A stretch of DNA of 64,000 bases from Saxidomus purpurata (GCA_022818135.1 JAFMSR010000008.1:34961712-35025711), one strand, 5' to 3'; positions 11,950-23,775 are shown, counted from the first letter of the stretch. Notes: generated by a model from the sequence alone, not told the origin. Program-made: numbers and translations.

Positions 11950-13865
11950 ACACGTTTAAGCACAGAAAATCCCCTGAAAACCAAGGATACGGCCGATTTG
12001 CATTATCAGCAATATCACTGCAGGTGATGAACTCTAATTGCCTGTTTGATTGACTGCAGTAATTACATGTGGTCAGCCAGCAGTGAGTTCCTTTTTCCTC
12101 AAAACACATGTGTGACTTTATTGTTGATAAGCCCTGGTCTGACCTAACAGGAATGCCGTTTATATTTGGGTCAATTTACTTTTTTACAATTGTAATGATA
12201 TGAAACTTTATTCTTGATATTCTTAGTGATGTTCACTGGTCAATTCATATTTAAAATTTGGAATAAAAACCTGACTGATTTGGAAAGTAAACATTTTATT
12301 TACATTTTTTGTGTAATTAAAATTTTTATCCTCTTTTGAAGCTAGGGGAATAGAGAGAATGCATAACCTGCATATCATTTATCTATCTGGGACTACATGT
12401 AAATCTAAAGTAATAAGCTTAGAACATGAATTACTGTGTATAACTGATGTTTGATATTTCTATATAAATCTGCATCTACTAAGTTTCTTCATAGCAATAA
12501 TGATAGTGAATAAATAAAAAAGAAAGATTTTATTTGATTGATGCATTAAAGGTGGGTGCATACTCAAGAAAAGTAATACAATTTATGATACTGTTATTTG
12601 GCCACATACAATGTATATTTCTGTTTCTTGGAGTATTCATTTACTTATATGAATTCTTTATAATTATTACAGGGAAAATGCCTCAAGAAAATGAAATTTA
12701 TGAATATGTTTCAAATATTAAAGGATCAAGAAGTTAACTATATTCTTTTTTACGGACTTTATTAAATACCTTACACAGTAAGACACTTCTCAGTTATAAG
12801 AGCGGGCTTTCAATACTGAACGGATTAACTGTGGTTTCTGTATCATCTGTGTAAAAGTACTATTTCAAAAGGCATGACTCCTCTAAAGTTTGTCGACACA
12901 TTACAAAGACTGTAGAAAATGATCTAATTACTACGAGAGAACCGAGAGAACCGCATTCTAAGTGTTTCACCTTCAGAAAATTCTTTACACTAAAACTAAT
13001 ACAGGACTGCAGCATTAATCATACATGTACATAGTGTTTAAATCTTTTATGATAAGCAATGCCAGCACAAGGCTCCTTCGTGTTCCTGAAAACTGTGCAT
13101 TTATATTGTCTAAGTAAACATTAAATGAATTTGCTTTGAGTAAAGATAATTCAGCATATTTTTATCATTTTGAATATGTTCTCCTGTTCATGAAGTTATA
13201 AAGTCAAAGCAGATAGCAACATGCACCTATACAGATAATTAAATTGGCATTAATACAAATACATTATAATGAAAATTGCATTCTAATATGTTTACATGTA
13301 TTTTAAAAATGCATTACATGTATGTAACAATTCTAAAAAATGTTCAAGTGATTTACTATATTGTTTATCATTCCATCTCACATAGATATGCAAAATACAT
13401 ATGTAGAAATAAATCAAAATTATTATGTACAGTGCATATTAAATTTCTTTTGAATTTCTCAATGCCTATTTTATTGTGTTTCATAGTTCACATGTAGATG
13501 TAAATAAAAATGAAATGTTTAACTCAAAAAAAAAAAAAATGTCTTGCGCACAACCATATCTGGCACAAAAACTAAATGAACTTGTAAAAAAATCCTGGTT
13601 TCAGTTTGTTTCAGATGTTTTGAAGGTGATATGAAACCTGAACACAAAATTTTCAAAAATATGTGCCTCTTGAAAATTGCTAGATCTACTGCCACACTCA
13701 GATAGTCACAAGTGGTCAAGCAGCTAGAAACCACAAGAAGACATTTGCTATTCCACAGTCAATAAAACAGTAATTATCTTGATAACTGCATGCTGTGTAT
13801 AGTGGTCAGCTATAATCAGGCTTATCACAGGTAATCTCTAGGATGAACAGGCTTGTACCTGCAAC
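11950..13865. other. unique spacer between the two minisatellite arrays
   Basis: AT-rich sequence with no clear gene. A short plus-strand frame near 12534-12737 is preceded by a pyrimidine-poor region. Its last part follows an ATTACAG-like acceptor at about 12664-12672, but nothing identifies it as an exon. A 13-base A run lies near 13527. Confidence 0.35.
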
Positions 13866-14504
13866 TGTGTAGGAAATGCTGATCGTGTGCACTGTTGGCA
13901 ATGCAGATCGTGTGTACTGTTGGCAATGTTGATTGTGTGTACTGTTGGCAATGTTGATTGTGTGTACTGTTGGCAATGCTGATTGTGTGTACTGTTGGCA
14001 ATGTTGATCGTGTGTACTGTTGGCAATGCTGATTGTGTGTACTGTTGGCAATGTTGATCGTGTGTACTGTTGGCAATGTTGATTGTGTGTACTGTTGGCA
14101 ATGCTGATTGTGTGCACTGTTGGCAATGCTTATTGTGTGCATTGTTGGCAATGCTGATCATGTGTACTGTTAGCAATGTTGATCGTGTGTACTGTTGGCA
14201 ATGCTGATCGTGGGCACTGTAGGAAATGCTGATCGCGTGCACTGTTGGCAATGTTGATCATGTGTACTGTTGGCAATCTGATCGTGTGTACTGTTGGCAA
14301 TGTTGATCGTGTGTACTGTTGGCAATGCTGATCGTGGGCACTGTAGGAAATGCTGATCGCGTGCACTGTTGGCAATGTTGATCATGTGTACTGTTGGCAA
14401 TCTGATCGTGTGCACTGTAGGAAATGCTGATCGTGTGCACTGTTGGCAATGCAGATCGTATGTACTGTTGGCAATGCTGATCGTGTGCACTGTTGGCAAT
14501 GCTG
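13866..14504 (-). repeat. 25-bp minisatellite array 2, about 25 copies
   Basis: Same unit and same orientation as the array at 10132-11949. A five-unit block with the marker GATCGTGGGCACTGTAGG appears at about 14208 and again at about 14332, a 124-bp step (5 x 25 minus 1). The same block type ends array 1 (about 11859). The shared variant order suggests that one array was seeded from the other. Confidence 0.95.
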
Positions 14505-15183
14505 AAAGTCCTGTTTAACTTTTGTTTATAATCACTTATAAAGGGTGTAAAGCTATATTCCCACGCTGCTATTGCACAAAATCATCTATTGATTCGTTGG
14601 AAACAGAAGTCTGGCGTCTGTTAATTGTTTTACCACTAGCTGTCCACAATCCTATCTAAGGTACCGGTACTGTTTGTTTAAAGCTGATTGACCATAGATT
14701 CTTCTGAAAAAATAAGAGTTTCTTCACAAACGTCTTCAATGTCCTGAAATTAGGAGAGACGACGGAAACATCGTTTGATGATGATTTAGCTCATCTGAGC
14801 GTTTGTATGCTTAGGGTGAGCTATATCGACCATTAACCATCTGGCGTTCCTCAACCATTTCTTTAAAGTCCCAGAATCACTTTAAGTACTTGCATCTAGA
14901 AAAATGAATTTACGGATAGAATAATGATATAACTGCTCTATTCATCATAAACAGTATTGATCCACTGAAACACTTAAAACAGTGGAGGCACAATGGTAAT
15001 CAGTCTCAAGAGCGATTTATCTTAGTTGCAAGAACTTATTTCGCAGTCGAGAAGAAATTAATTATTATAGATATACTAATTTCTTTCATACTTTTTGTAG
15101 CCTCTTCAGGCAACCGCATTGTCAGAAAGCGGTTTCTTTTGCTATGTCATTAAAATACTGTGCTATAATATTATACAGTATAG
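14505..15183. other. intergenic, with a remnant of the GGTGAGCT dispersed repeat
   Basis: TTTAGCTCATCTGAGCGTTTGTATGCTTAGGGTGAGCT near 14787-14822 is a decayed hairpin end of the bivalve element described at 930-2415. No gene was seen. Confidence 0.4.
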
Positions 15184-16602
15184 CATGTATATGGAACGCC
15201 AAATCTACATATACTCAAATATTTGAAGAGGTTTTTAAATATTTGGAGAGCTCTTCAAATAATTTTAGAGGTCTCAATTTCAATTAGAGATATCTCCAAA
15301 TAATTATAGCGCACAAAAATTGTACTAGAGAGGTCTTTAAATATTTGGAGAGCTCTCTAAGTCAATTTTTGATATCAAAAATTGATTTAAAGCGTGCAAT
15401 GAATTAATTTTAGACATCTCTAATTCAATTGAAGGTATCAAAAATTAAGGTGTAATTCAGCTGTTTTTAAGAGATCTGCAATAGGATTGAAGAGGTCTCG
15501 AATTGATTTGAAGACATGTCTTATTGTTTTATAGCTCACTATAAATTAATTTATAGAGGTTTTTGAATTCCATTAGAGACCTCTCTAAATCAATTTGAGC
15601 GCGGTGAAATTCAATTTTAGATATCTTGAATTTGATGTTAATAAATGCCAAATCTACATAAACTAAAGTATTTGAAGAGGTCTTTAAATATTTTGAGAGC
15701 TCTGTAAAATATTTGGAGAGGTCTACAAATCAATTAAAGATATCAAAAATTCGCTTGTAGTGCGGTTCAAATCCATTGGTTAAGAGACATCTATAATTCA
15801 ATTAAAGAGGTCTCCAATTGAATTAGAGACCTCTGTAATTAACAGCACGGAAGAAACGAGATAATGATATCAAAAATTGATTTAGAGATGTCTCTAATTG
15901 TACCGCGCTTCACAATCCATTGACAACTTTGAAATAGAGAGCTCTCAAATGAAACAATTGAAGCGTGGTACAATTCAATTACAGACCTCTCAAAAACATT
16001 TTTTGATATCATTAATTTATTTCTTGCGTGCTGTAAAACAATAATAGAGGTATCCAATTCAAATGGAGACCTCTTCAATTGAATTATAGATGTCTCCTAA
16101 TTAATGGATTTATTCGCACTACAAACGAATTTTTGATATCTTTAATTGATTTGTAGACCTCTCCAAATATTTTACAGAGCTCTCCAAATATTTAAAGACC
16201 TCTTCAAATAATTGAGCATATGTAGATTTGGCATGAATTCAAGATATCTAAAATTGAATTTCACCGCGTTCAAATTGATTTAGAGAGGTCTCTATTTGAA
16301 TTCCAGACCTCTCTCATTTAATTTGTAGCGAGCTTTAAAACAATTAGAGAGGTCTTTAAAACAATTAGAGAGGTCTTCAAATCAATTAGATATCTCTTCA
16401 ATTCAATTACAGAGCTCTTAAAAACGGCTGAAATACACCTTAATTTTTGATATCTCTTATTAAATTGTAGAGGTCTACAATTCATTTATTGCGCGCTTTA
16501 AATCAAATTTTGATATCATTAATTGAATTAGAGAGCTCTCCAAATATTTAAAGACCTCTTCAAATATTTGAGTATATGTAGATTTGGCGTTCCATACATG
16601 TA
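15184..16602. mobile_element. foldback transposon FB1 (15190-16596) with 6-bp target duplication
   Basis: The left end TATGGAACGCC at 15190 and right end GGCGTTCCATA ending at 16596 are inverted. The outer 43 bases are identical and about 60 match with one difference. The direct repeat CATGTA flanks both ends (15184-15189, 16597-16602). The 1,407-bp element is one large imperfect hairpin: the left arm runs to about 15915 and the right arm from about 15955. The arms are degenerate 21-bp tandem units of the form AGGTCTCGAATTGATTTGAAG, rich in GAGCTC, GGTCTC and GATATC cores. The terminus itself recurs inside (GCCAAATCTACATA at 15646, inverse near 16222). No transposase is encoded. Confidence 0.9.
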
Positions 16603-17955
16603 TTCTTGATTATAAAAGCAGACGGTATTGTTCTACGTTCAAAAAACGGACAATTTCGCCGATAAGATATCTTTCATGGTAATATGAGCTAGAAGTATAA
16701 GCATCAATACTGACTGAAAACTGTATGCTGTAAGAAAAATATGTTATTTATGATAGCTGTGTTTGTTAAGAAAATATCTATAGCAAATAGAGTTATCAAC
16801 CAAAGTCTGACAGATATCTGTTATAATATATCCATGCGGCTATTTCTGTTGCGAAGAAAGATATCTCTAGAAACAGAGATATATCAGCTATATAGGAAGT
16901 TCTTTTTAAACACAATTTACAGCTAACTAAAGTGGTTTCTTATAATTACGGAGATTTCACTATGAAATAACAATTTGAGTAAACAATGAAACCTACAACG
17001 TAAACATGTTAATTATAATCTGCGTCCTACTAACACAGCGAAGGTTATTTGCTAAATCCTATAGAGGGTATTATTTGCGCACCTCGTGTTATTCCCAATA
17101 CCAAACAAAGAACTATTGAAAATCATACCAATGTACAAAAGTTAATCATCATAAATGCACCCTACTAGCACATCAAAGGTTATTTGAAAAATCCTACAGA
17201 GAACATTCTATGCCATCATCGCTTACATTTTATTGAAAACATACAGAGAATCAGCTATTCAAAATCATTTTCATGGCAGCGCTTTAATCTCTTCGCTCTC
17301 AGATTTTGGTGAGAAAAGTAGTTCTTCGAGCTCGCTGAAAATAACATACTTTAAAACGAATCATCAAATAAAAAGGTTCCAGTATAAATTTTTGTAAAGT
17401 ACATGTACTTATGATTATACGCCAGCTTCCAAAATATAAAGTGGTACATCCATTATAAACATATTTGGGTAGCGGTTCCGTTAAACCAAACCCTCAAACA
17501 TTTTCAATGGATTTTTTGCAAATGTTAACTTTCATTTATGTTGCTGATTCTAGCATTTAGTTCTAGAGTCTACATGTTATGTTTCGTTTTAACACTTTGA
17601 TTTTTTTTCCTATGTACGCAAAGGAGGATTTGAGCGTGATATACCTTCCAACGTATATCACTATTTTTGGCTGCTGAATTCCCACCCGCATAATTTTCAC
17701 ACCACATTTACAAGTACGCTTGGATTGGCATTGTTTTGAATGAAGTCCCGTGATTGAAACCAATCGTAGTAAAATTTATCGCCTGTTATATTCGCAAAAA
17801 CAAAATAATACAAATAGTGTTTTAACGGAGCAGCAAAAAAGAACAGTCAAAATTTTACGGAATGCACTGAATGCAGTACGAGCTCAAAGTAGAAAGTTCA
17901 TGTTAGCGCAGTAAATAGTCTACCCTTTCAAACTTTTTTTGTTAAAATTAAAGTT
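16603..17955. other. intergenic, nothing recognised
   Basis: Several short frames occur (for example 16741-16926 plus, 17563-17763 minus), but none has recognisable domains, splice context or paralogues in the window. Confidence 0.35.
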
Positions 17956-18428
17956 TTAGAATGGAATTATATTTTACTTTTGAGTGATATAACAGATATA
18001 TTCGGCCCTCGTGATTAGATTCCGACGCATCTAAACTCCACAAAGTCTTTCTTGCATATCGGATAGGCATTTCCGGTGATTTTGCCCATGCCGGAAAAAC
18101 CGGTCTGGCACCCCTCCTATGCCAGACGACTCTCGTGAATAACTTAAGACGTAACGTTAGAAACATTGTGACGTCAATTTCCCAAACACAACGGCGGAAA
18201 ATCGTTCGATTTTCTTGATAATTCATCATTTTGATAAGTTTGCATTTAGAAATCTAATTTAAAGTGCAAGACGGTATGCAAGAAAAAGTTTCCATCATGA
18301 GCCTCGTTACCGCCAAAACAGTCACCCTCGGTGACGGATATTTCGATCTGAACCTCATGCTCATGACGGAAACTATTAATACTAAACCAGTTTATCACTC
18401 AAAAGTAAAATTTATTTCCTAATTCTAA
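17956..18428. mobile_element. palindromic MITE-like element, most complete copy
   Basis: The ends are inverted: TTAGAATGG...ATTTTACTTTTGAGTGATA at 17956-17990 against its complement TATCACTCAAAAGTAAAAT...ATTCTAA at 18393-18428. The body shares long stretches with 3060-3350 and 27600-27843 (TTTCCGGTGATTTTGCCCATGCC, AAGTGCAAGACGGTATGCAAG, GGTGACGGATATTTCGATCTG, each quoted in part). It is about 473 bp and non-coding. No clear target duplication was found. Confidence 0.7.
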
Positions 18429-18599
18429 CATGACTCACGATTTTGTCTCTATATACAAAGAGTAGAAAAATTATGTTATATTAAACCATAAACAACGCGG
18501 GAACCGATATGCTGTAAACATGACTGCATATTGCGCCTCATGACGTTAAATGAGCGTTCGCGTAGAAAACAACGCTTTGCATTTATTCACCTTTTGTAA

Positions 18600-18850
18600 T
18601 ATCTGGTCATGTTAGAATCGAAATAACATCCTTTTCAGCGTTGTTATCGTCTAATAAACAATAATTTGTCGTACTGATGCGCAGTTATAAACCACTTAGG
18701 CCTTCGGCCTTCGTGGCTAATTACTGCATATCAGTACTCCAAATCATTACTGTCAAGTATGTTACGCCTCTGTAGATAAAACGGCCCCCTGTACTCCAAA
18801 TCATTGTTTATTAACGACTAACATCGCTGGAACGGGTTTTATTTCCTAAC
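18600..18850. mobile_element. palindromic MITE-like element, copy A
   Basis: GTTAGAATCGAAATAACATCC and GTCTAATAAACAATAATTTG on the left answer CAAATCATTGTTTATTAACG...CGCTGGAACGGG on the right in inverted form. The copy at 61555-61745 is the same element in opposite orientation. An inner GGCCTTCGGCC hairpin sits near 18708. A later insertion or duplication lengthens the right arm (ACTCCAAATCATT occurs twice). Confidence 0.65.
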
Positions 18851-19244
18851 TATACCATTCTGGAGAAATTAAAAAAAATCACAAACGAGCAGCTAAGGGT
18901 CATGCTTAAGTACTTCAGACTTCCAACTTCAGTAAATAGATGTGAGGAAGTAAGAAGTTAGTAAGCTCTGATGTTAGTGTGATTTTATACACATTCATGC
19001 AATAACAAACGTTACTGAACAAACGTTGCAAAAAAATAGAACAACATTGTTGCGAGTGTAAAATACTTTATCGTTTTTAATTTTTACGCGATTTTAGAAG
19101 ACATTGGAATCGCAAAAAGTGTATAACGAAAGAAAATACTTTGAATACTTTAACACTCGATTAATTACAAGGGTCGTTGACTGCGCAATACTCTGGAGTT
19201 AGTGCTCTCAAATTACCTGAATTTCACCAAAATTAGCAATACTA

Positions 19245-19665
19245 TACATTGTACTTTATTTTATGTTTTTCGCTGGTTTATCGAAATATAACGGTAGATT
19301 ATATCCTGATAAACTCACTGTTCACTCAGTGAAATTATCAAAATCTTCTACCCGGATTAACATCAAAAAGTAAACCGAGCGTAAAGAATGTTGGAAACCA
19401 TACGTCGATGACGTCTTTAAAATGACGTCACAAATGTTTTGCTTTCTGATGACGTTTTCCGCGATTTTCAACATTTTATTGAAAAAACCTCAACAAAAAT
19501 AGAGTTTTAAACATAAAATAAACAGAAAAATTGTTCATATAGATAAAATATCACGATAATTTCACTCGTGAGCACCAAAAGTAGTTATTTTCACTTATAT
19601 CACTTTTGCTGTCCCCTCGGTGAAATTATAACGTGATATTACACCGAAACCAAGAATTATCCTCC
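19245..19665 (-). mobile_element. dispersed element with CACGAGTGAAAAT motif, inverted copy
   Basis: Matches, in reverse complement, the sequences at 23345-23775 and 42015-42350. Shared blocks include GATGACGTCTTTAAAATGACGTCA, AACAGAAAAATTGTTC and the CACTCGTGAGCACCAAAAGTAG block. It is non-coding and contains many TGACGTCA palindromes. Confidence 0.7.
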
Positions 19666-20321
19666 ATATCTTATTCTAGTTTTTATCGGATAATCACCAA
19701 ACCTTGTTATAATATCTATGGGCATAATATCATCCCAGGGTCGGGCGGGACTATAAACGATCTAACTGAAGAAAGAAAAGGGCATAATTTCTCACAAGCG
19801 TCTAAGACAGTTTAGAGTGTTACCATTGAGTAGCCGATATATTGGTAATACCAAACTCGGAATTTGCAAAGACCAAATATGATGGCGAAACGAGCAGTTA
19901 CAATTACAATACGCAAGAATGCGAAGTTACGTAGGCGATGCGCGAAGTTCAGGTGACGATACGCGCTATCATGAAGTTACATTCGATTCCAGAGAATTGA
20001 CTTCGCGCAACGGCACTTTGCCTATTGTCCTAATGTAACTTCGCGCAGACTGAATACGATGACACTGACGGAACACCATACTTACGTAACTTTAAACTTG
20101 ATCTACTTTTACGTTGCACTTTACCTGAAGGATTTATAAATAGTCGGCTACCTTGAATATGTGTCCTTTTTAAATCACACAGTTGTAATTATATTCCGAA
20201 CGGAGTCTATAAAAAGTGCAATCACCTACAACACTAAAGTATCTGGATACTGAAAAGTCATTAAATAAGGTATAAAGAACAAACTTTCATCAGTGAAAAC
20301 CCAGAGAGCGAATTTAGAATA

Positions 20322-20409
20322 ATGGCAAAACTATATATCGCTACTGACTCGAGCACTCATGATTCGAAGAGCTTCAGTCGAACATCAGAAACAGACACAA
20401 AGCGCTTAT
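20322..20409 (+). pseudogene. B-box gene copy 1, 5' fragment
   Basis: ATG at 20322 opens 29 codons (MAKLYIATDSSTHD...TKRL) that match the start of the intact paralogue at 46727 (MAELCIAMDS...TNRL). The next codon is cut after its first base by the 18.6-kb insertion at 20410. The missing remainder resumes at 39013-39016 with the same four bases (TTAT), so the two halves are one gene. Upstream, AGAGAGCGAATTTAGAATA resembles the leader of copy 4 near 62694. The cut falls immediately before the first zinc-binding Cys of B-box 1. Confidence 0.9.
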
Positions 20410-20762
20410 AACACGCTATTTTATTTTATGAGAAAAATCTTGTAATTAAGAAAAATAGACGAAACCCGTGGGCAAAATTTTTGTTTTGCAGTTTTATGCA
20501 CCTTATCTTTGGAACAATGTTTAAACAAAGTGAAAGCAGACCTTACATAACTTCCTTTTAAGTAAGATTCAATAGTTGTTGTATGGTGATTGTATTAAGT
20601 CAGTATTCATTGACTGCAGGTATGGAAGAGGTGTGCTCTATATTTTTGTTATGCTGCAGCTTGCAACACAAGTGCAAAATGTCTTGTTTTAGTAAACAAG
20701 AGCTGCGAGTGTCTTCACATTGTCTACCCGTTTAACATGTCACACATACTTTGCTGCAGGCA

Positions 20763-21047
20763 TGCAGACTATGCATGGTATAGTCTGCAGCCCTACATAC
20801 TATGCATGGTATAGTCTGCAGACCTACATACTATGCATGGTATAGTCTGCAGCCCTACATACTATGCATGGTATAGTCTGCAGCCCTACATACTATGCAT
20901 GGTATAGTCTGCAGCCCTACATACTATGCATGGTATAGTCTGCAGACCTACATACTATGCATGGTATAGTCTGCAGCCCTACATACTATGCATGGTATAG
21001 TCTGCAGCCCTACATACTATGCATGGTATAGTCTGCAGACATGCAAT
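20763..21047 (+). repeat. left subterminal 31-bp array, 9 copies
   Basis: ACTATGCATGGTATAGTCTGCAG begins at 20768 and recurs every 31 bases to 21016, separated by CCCTACAT or ACCTACAT. A degraded copy follows near 21088. The core CTATGCATGGTATAG is an imperfect palindrome. The right end of the giant element has the same core inverted at 38600-38690, so this is a candidate transposase-binding array. Confidence 0.92.
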
Positions 21048-21940
21048 TACAGAATACCTGTTCTTTATGGTTGTACATATTTTGCTTCAGGCATGCAGAG
21101 TATGCATGGTACAAACTGCAGACAGACAATGACTTTAAGAAGTAAATGCAGTTACTTATTTCTTGTGTAAGGGATCTGGTTCATCAACTGCAAAATTGTA
21201 TACTACATAAAGTAGTTGGACTATTGATGCAGTGTATTATCTGCTCAATGTGACCAACGGATGTGCTGTTCTAAAATTGTCTGTACACTCCATGTGGCTG
21301 TCAATGAATTTGGAAATACGAATGTCTGACATAAGACCCACAGCGCACCCAAGGCACCGTGTCACAAATATAATGTGACGACAGGCACTAAGGATTGTAG
21401 AGCACTCACATTCTCAAATTGCCATTGCCTGAAAAGACGAGGCTTTTCCCTTTATGCTGTCAATTATGGCACTTCTAATATATATTGAGAGTTACAGACA
21501 GACTAAACCTCTTCATATACCTTGCCCACTAGACACCAGTTGATAATATTAGTTTGAAACATTTAAGTAAAACACACCTAGTCAAGCAAACTCAAAATTT
21601 AGATACATTCAACAAACAACAATTGCCCAACAAAGTTGTCATTTTTAATGTTTTTTATTCTATACTATAACACACACTACATTTCGTTCACTTACATTTT
21701 GCCCTCATGTATAATCCAATCAAATGCTTTACAATTTATAAAAAATTTAATACCACTAATTAGTTAAATTTGTTTTTGTAGGTAGGGCAAGTCTAAAAGG
21801 GACAAGCCTAACCCTCTATTTCTTCAATAAAAATACTGGGGTCGGCCGTAGACGCTCTTTCATGTTCGTTTCAACCCAGTTAAGCAAGATATATTATGGT
21901 ATGTAGGTGTAGGCTAGATGGATGTTCAGTAGAACACTTG

Positions 21941-22394
21941 TGTCGCCCTCTTACACTTTGTCAGAATAACCAGTAATTCTTTGACAAAATCTAAGTACAA
22001 AAAGGGGCATAACTCTGTCAAATATGGCCTTGACCAACAAAATTTTGCGGCATCACAACCCTTTGACATAAGCAATACAATTTGAAAGTTTGATGAAGAA
22101 ATCTTAAGAAATGGCAAAGTTATAGCCAACATTAAGTTTTTGTGACAAAATCTAAGTACTAAAAGGGGCATTACTCTGTTAAATATGACCTTGACCTACA
22201 AAATTGGCGGCATCACAACCCTTTTGACATAAGCAATCAATTTTGAAAGTTTGATAAAGACATCTTAAGATTTGGCAAAGTTATAGCAAAAATCTAAGTA
22301 TAAAATATAGGAATAACTGTTTCGTAATTTCTATATTTCCGACTGTATATACGGTTTTTAATGGTCGCAAATATTCCTAAAGGGCGACACAAAA
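21941..22394. mobile_element. inverted-repeat element with two 161-bp core units
   Basis: TGTCGCCCTCTTA at 21941 is answered by AAAGGGCGACA at about 22380-22391. Two head-to-tail units start GACAAAATCTAAGTAC at 21983 and 22144 and share GGCATCACAACCC and GGCAAAGTTATAGC. It is non-autonomous and lies inside the giant element. Confidence 0.6.
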
Positions 22395-22590
22395 ACTGTT
22401 AGTGAGTTATAGGTTAATATTACAGGAATTAAATTTTGTAAACAGACTTATTGTACTGTAGTATTGGCATTTCAAAGATTAAAGTTCATACAAAGCATAC
22501 CTAACTAGATACTTAATTAAAACATATCATTCTTGCATCTGCCTCTTAATTCTGAAATGTATTTTTTCACACTTTTGTTATATACTATAC

Positions 22591-22803
22591 TAATTTATTT
22601 ATTCTCGATTGCGAAACAAGTTATTACAACTTAGATTAATCGCTCTCGAGACTCATTCCAGATGGAATCAACCTCAGGGAGAGAGGGGGGAGGCAATGTG
22701 GAATTATTGTGTCTTGCCTAAGGACACTACCGACATGGCTATGGTAGGGATCGAACCCGGGGCCCTTCGATCCTGAGGCGAACGCGCTACCACTGCGCCA
22801 CTG
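22591..22803 (-). mobile_element. tRNA-derived SINE
   Basis: Read on the minus strand it starts near 22803 with GTGGCGCAGTGGTAGCGCG (A-box and D-loop). GGGTTCGATCCC (B-box) follows at about 22748-22759, then a non-tRNA body with TCCTTAGGCAAGACAC and an AAATAAATTA-type tail. The anticodon stem has a mismatch and the 3' acceptor half does not pair, so it is a SINE head, not a tRNA gene. Confidence 0.75.
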
Positions 22804-22872
22804 AAAATTTGAAACACACTTTTGTTGTACGTTAAATTATTGACAATCTTAAAGTTTCAGTTCATTTTGCTG

Positions 22873-22948
22873 CTAACTTCTAAAACACGACTGTCTTTCT
22901 AAACAATATTTAGGAACTTTCTTCACTCCCACGATATGACAATGGCTC
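22873..22948 (-). CDS. candidate terminal exon inside the giant element
   Basis: On the minus strand a pyrimidine tract and TTTCAG (22949-22954) precede an open stretch that encodes SHCHIVGVKKVPKYC and ends at a TAG after CFRS. It begins with one base that would complete a codon left by the candidate exon at 28198-28304, giving Trp. No family is recognised. Phase agreement by chance is one in three, so this is weak evidence. Confidence 0.25.
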
Positions 22949-23344
22949 CTGAAATGAAAAAAAAAAAATGTGGTAATAAGAGAATGTATGTAGAAAGAAA
23001 GTTGAACAATACATGCTATGATAACATGAGACTCAGTTGGCAATATGTTGCTCATCAGAGCATGCTTTATCTTATTTGATCAACATTCAATTCTATGAAG
23101 TACTGTTTTACTTTAGAACCAGTTACTGTTACTGTTTTGAGAGAAAAATGTTCAACCTATTAATGATTTGACTAAAGAAGCACCAAATCAGATGACAGAA
23201 GAAGTGATAATAGCGACCATTATGACCCATATTCAAAATTGGCATTGATATCATGAAGATAAATATTTTTAAATTTTTCCTGATGATTGCTGGTCAAATG
23301 TGACCCATGTGCTTATATTATAGTAAGTGAAGTTATAGAGTATA

Positions 23345-23775
23345 ATTGATGGTTTCGGTGTAAGATCACGTTATAATTTCACCAGTGGGCACCGAAAGTG
23401 ATATTTTCACGAGTGGCGCAGCCACGAGTGAAAATAACTACTTTTGGTGTTCACGAGTGAAATTAACGTGATATTACACTGATACCAACAATTTTTCTGT
23501 TTATTTTATGGTTAAAACTCTACTTTTATTGAGTTTGTTTCTATAAAACATTGAAAATCGCGGGAAACGCCATCAAAAAAACATAGCACAAATGACGTCA
23601 TTTTAACGACGTCATCGTCGTATGGTCTCCAGCGTTAATAACGCTCGGTATACCGTTTGGCGTAAATCCGGGCTAAAGATTGTAAAAACAGTGAAAAATA
23701 AAAATGGTAATCCACTGTTTCAAAACTGTGGATTATCACTTTTATTTCACTGAGAAACTCTATAATTCACTGGAA
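23345..23775 (+). mobile_element. dispersed element with CACGAGTGAAAAT motif, copy inside the giant element
   Basis: Same family as 19245-19665 (inverted) and 42015-42350 (same strand). It begins with GGTTTCGGTGTAAGATCACG, contains GGCGCAGCCACGAGTGAAAA and GACGTCATTTTAACGACGTC, and ends in ATTTCACTGAG...TTCACTGGAAAACATAAAATA. Confidence 0.7.

Noticed and set aside
10119..11984. Overlapping minus-strand frames of up to 285 codons with a PTVHTISIANS-type repeat
   Set aside because: They are the three translations of a 25-bp tandem repeat; no start context, no splice signals, and the frames shift at one-base variants.
20763..21047. CRISPR array
   Set aside because: Units are adjacent with near-constant linkers, not variable spacers, and the DNA is eukaryotic.
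22735..22803. tRNA gene on the minus strand
   Set aside because: A and B boxes are present, but the acceptor ends do not pair and a SINE body with an A/T-rich tail follows.
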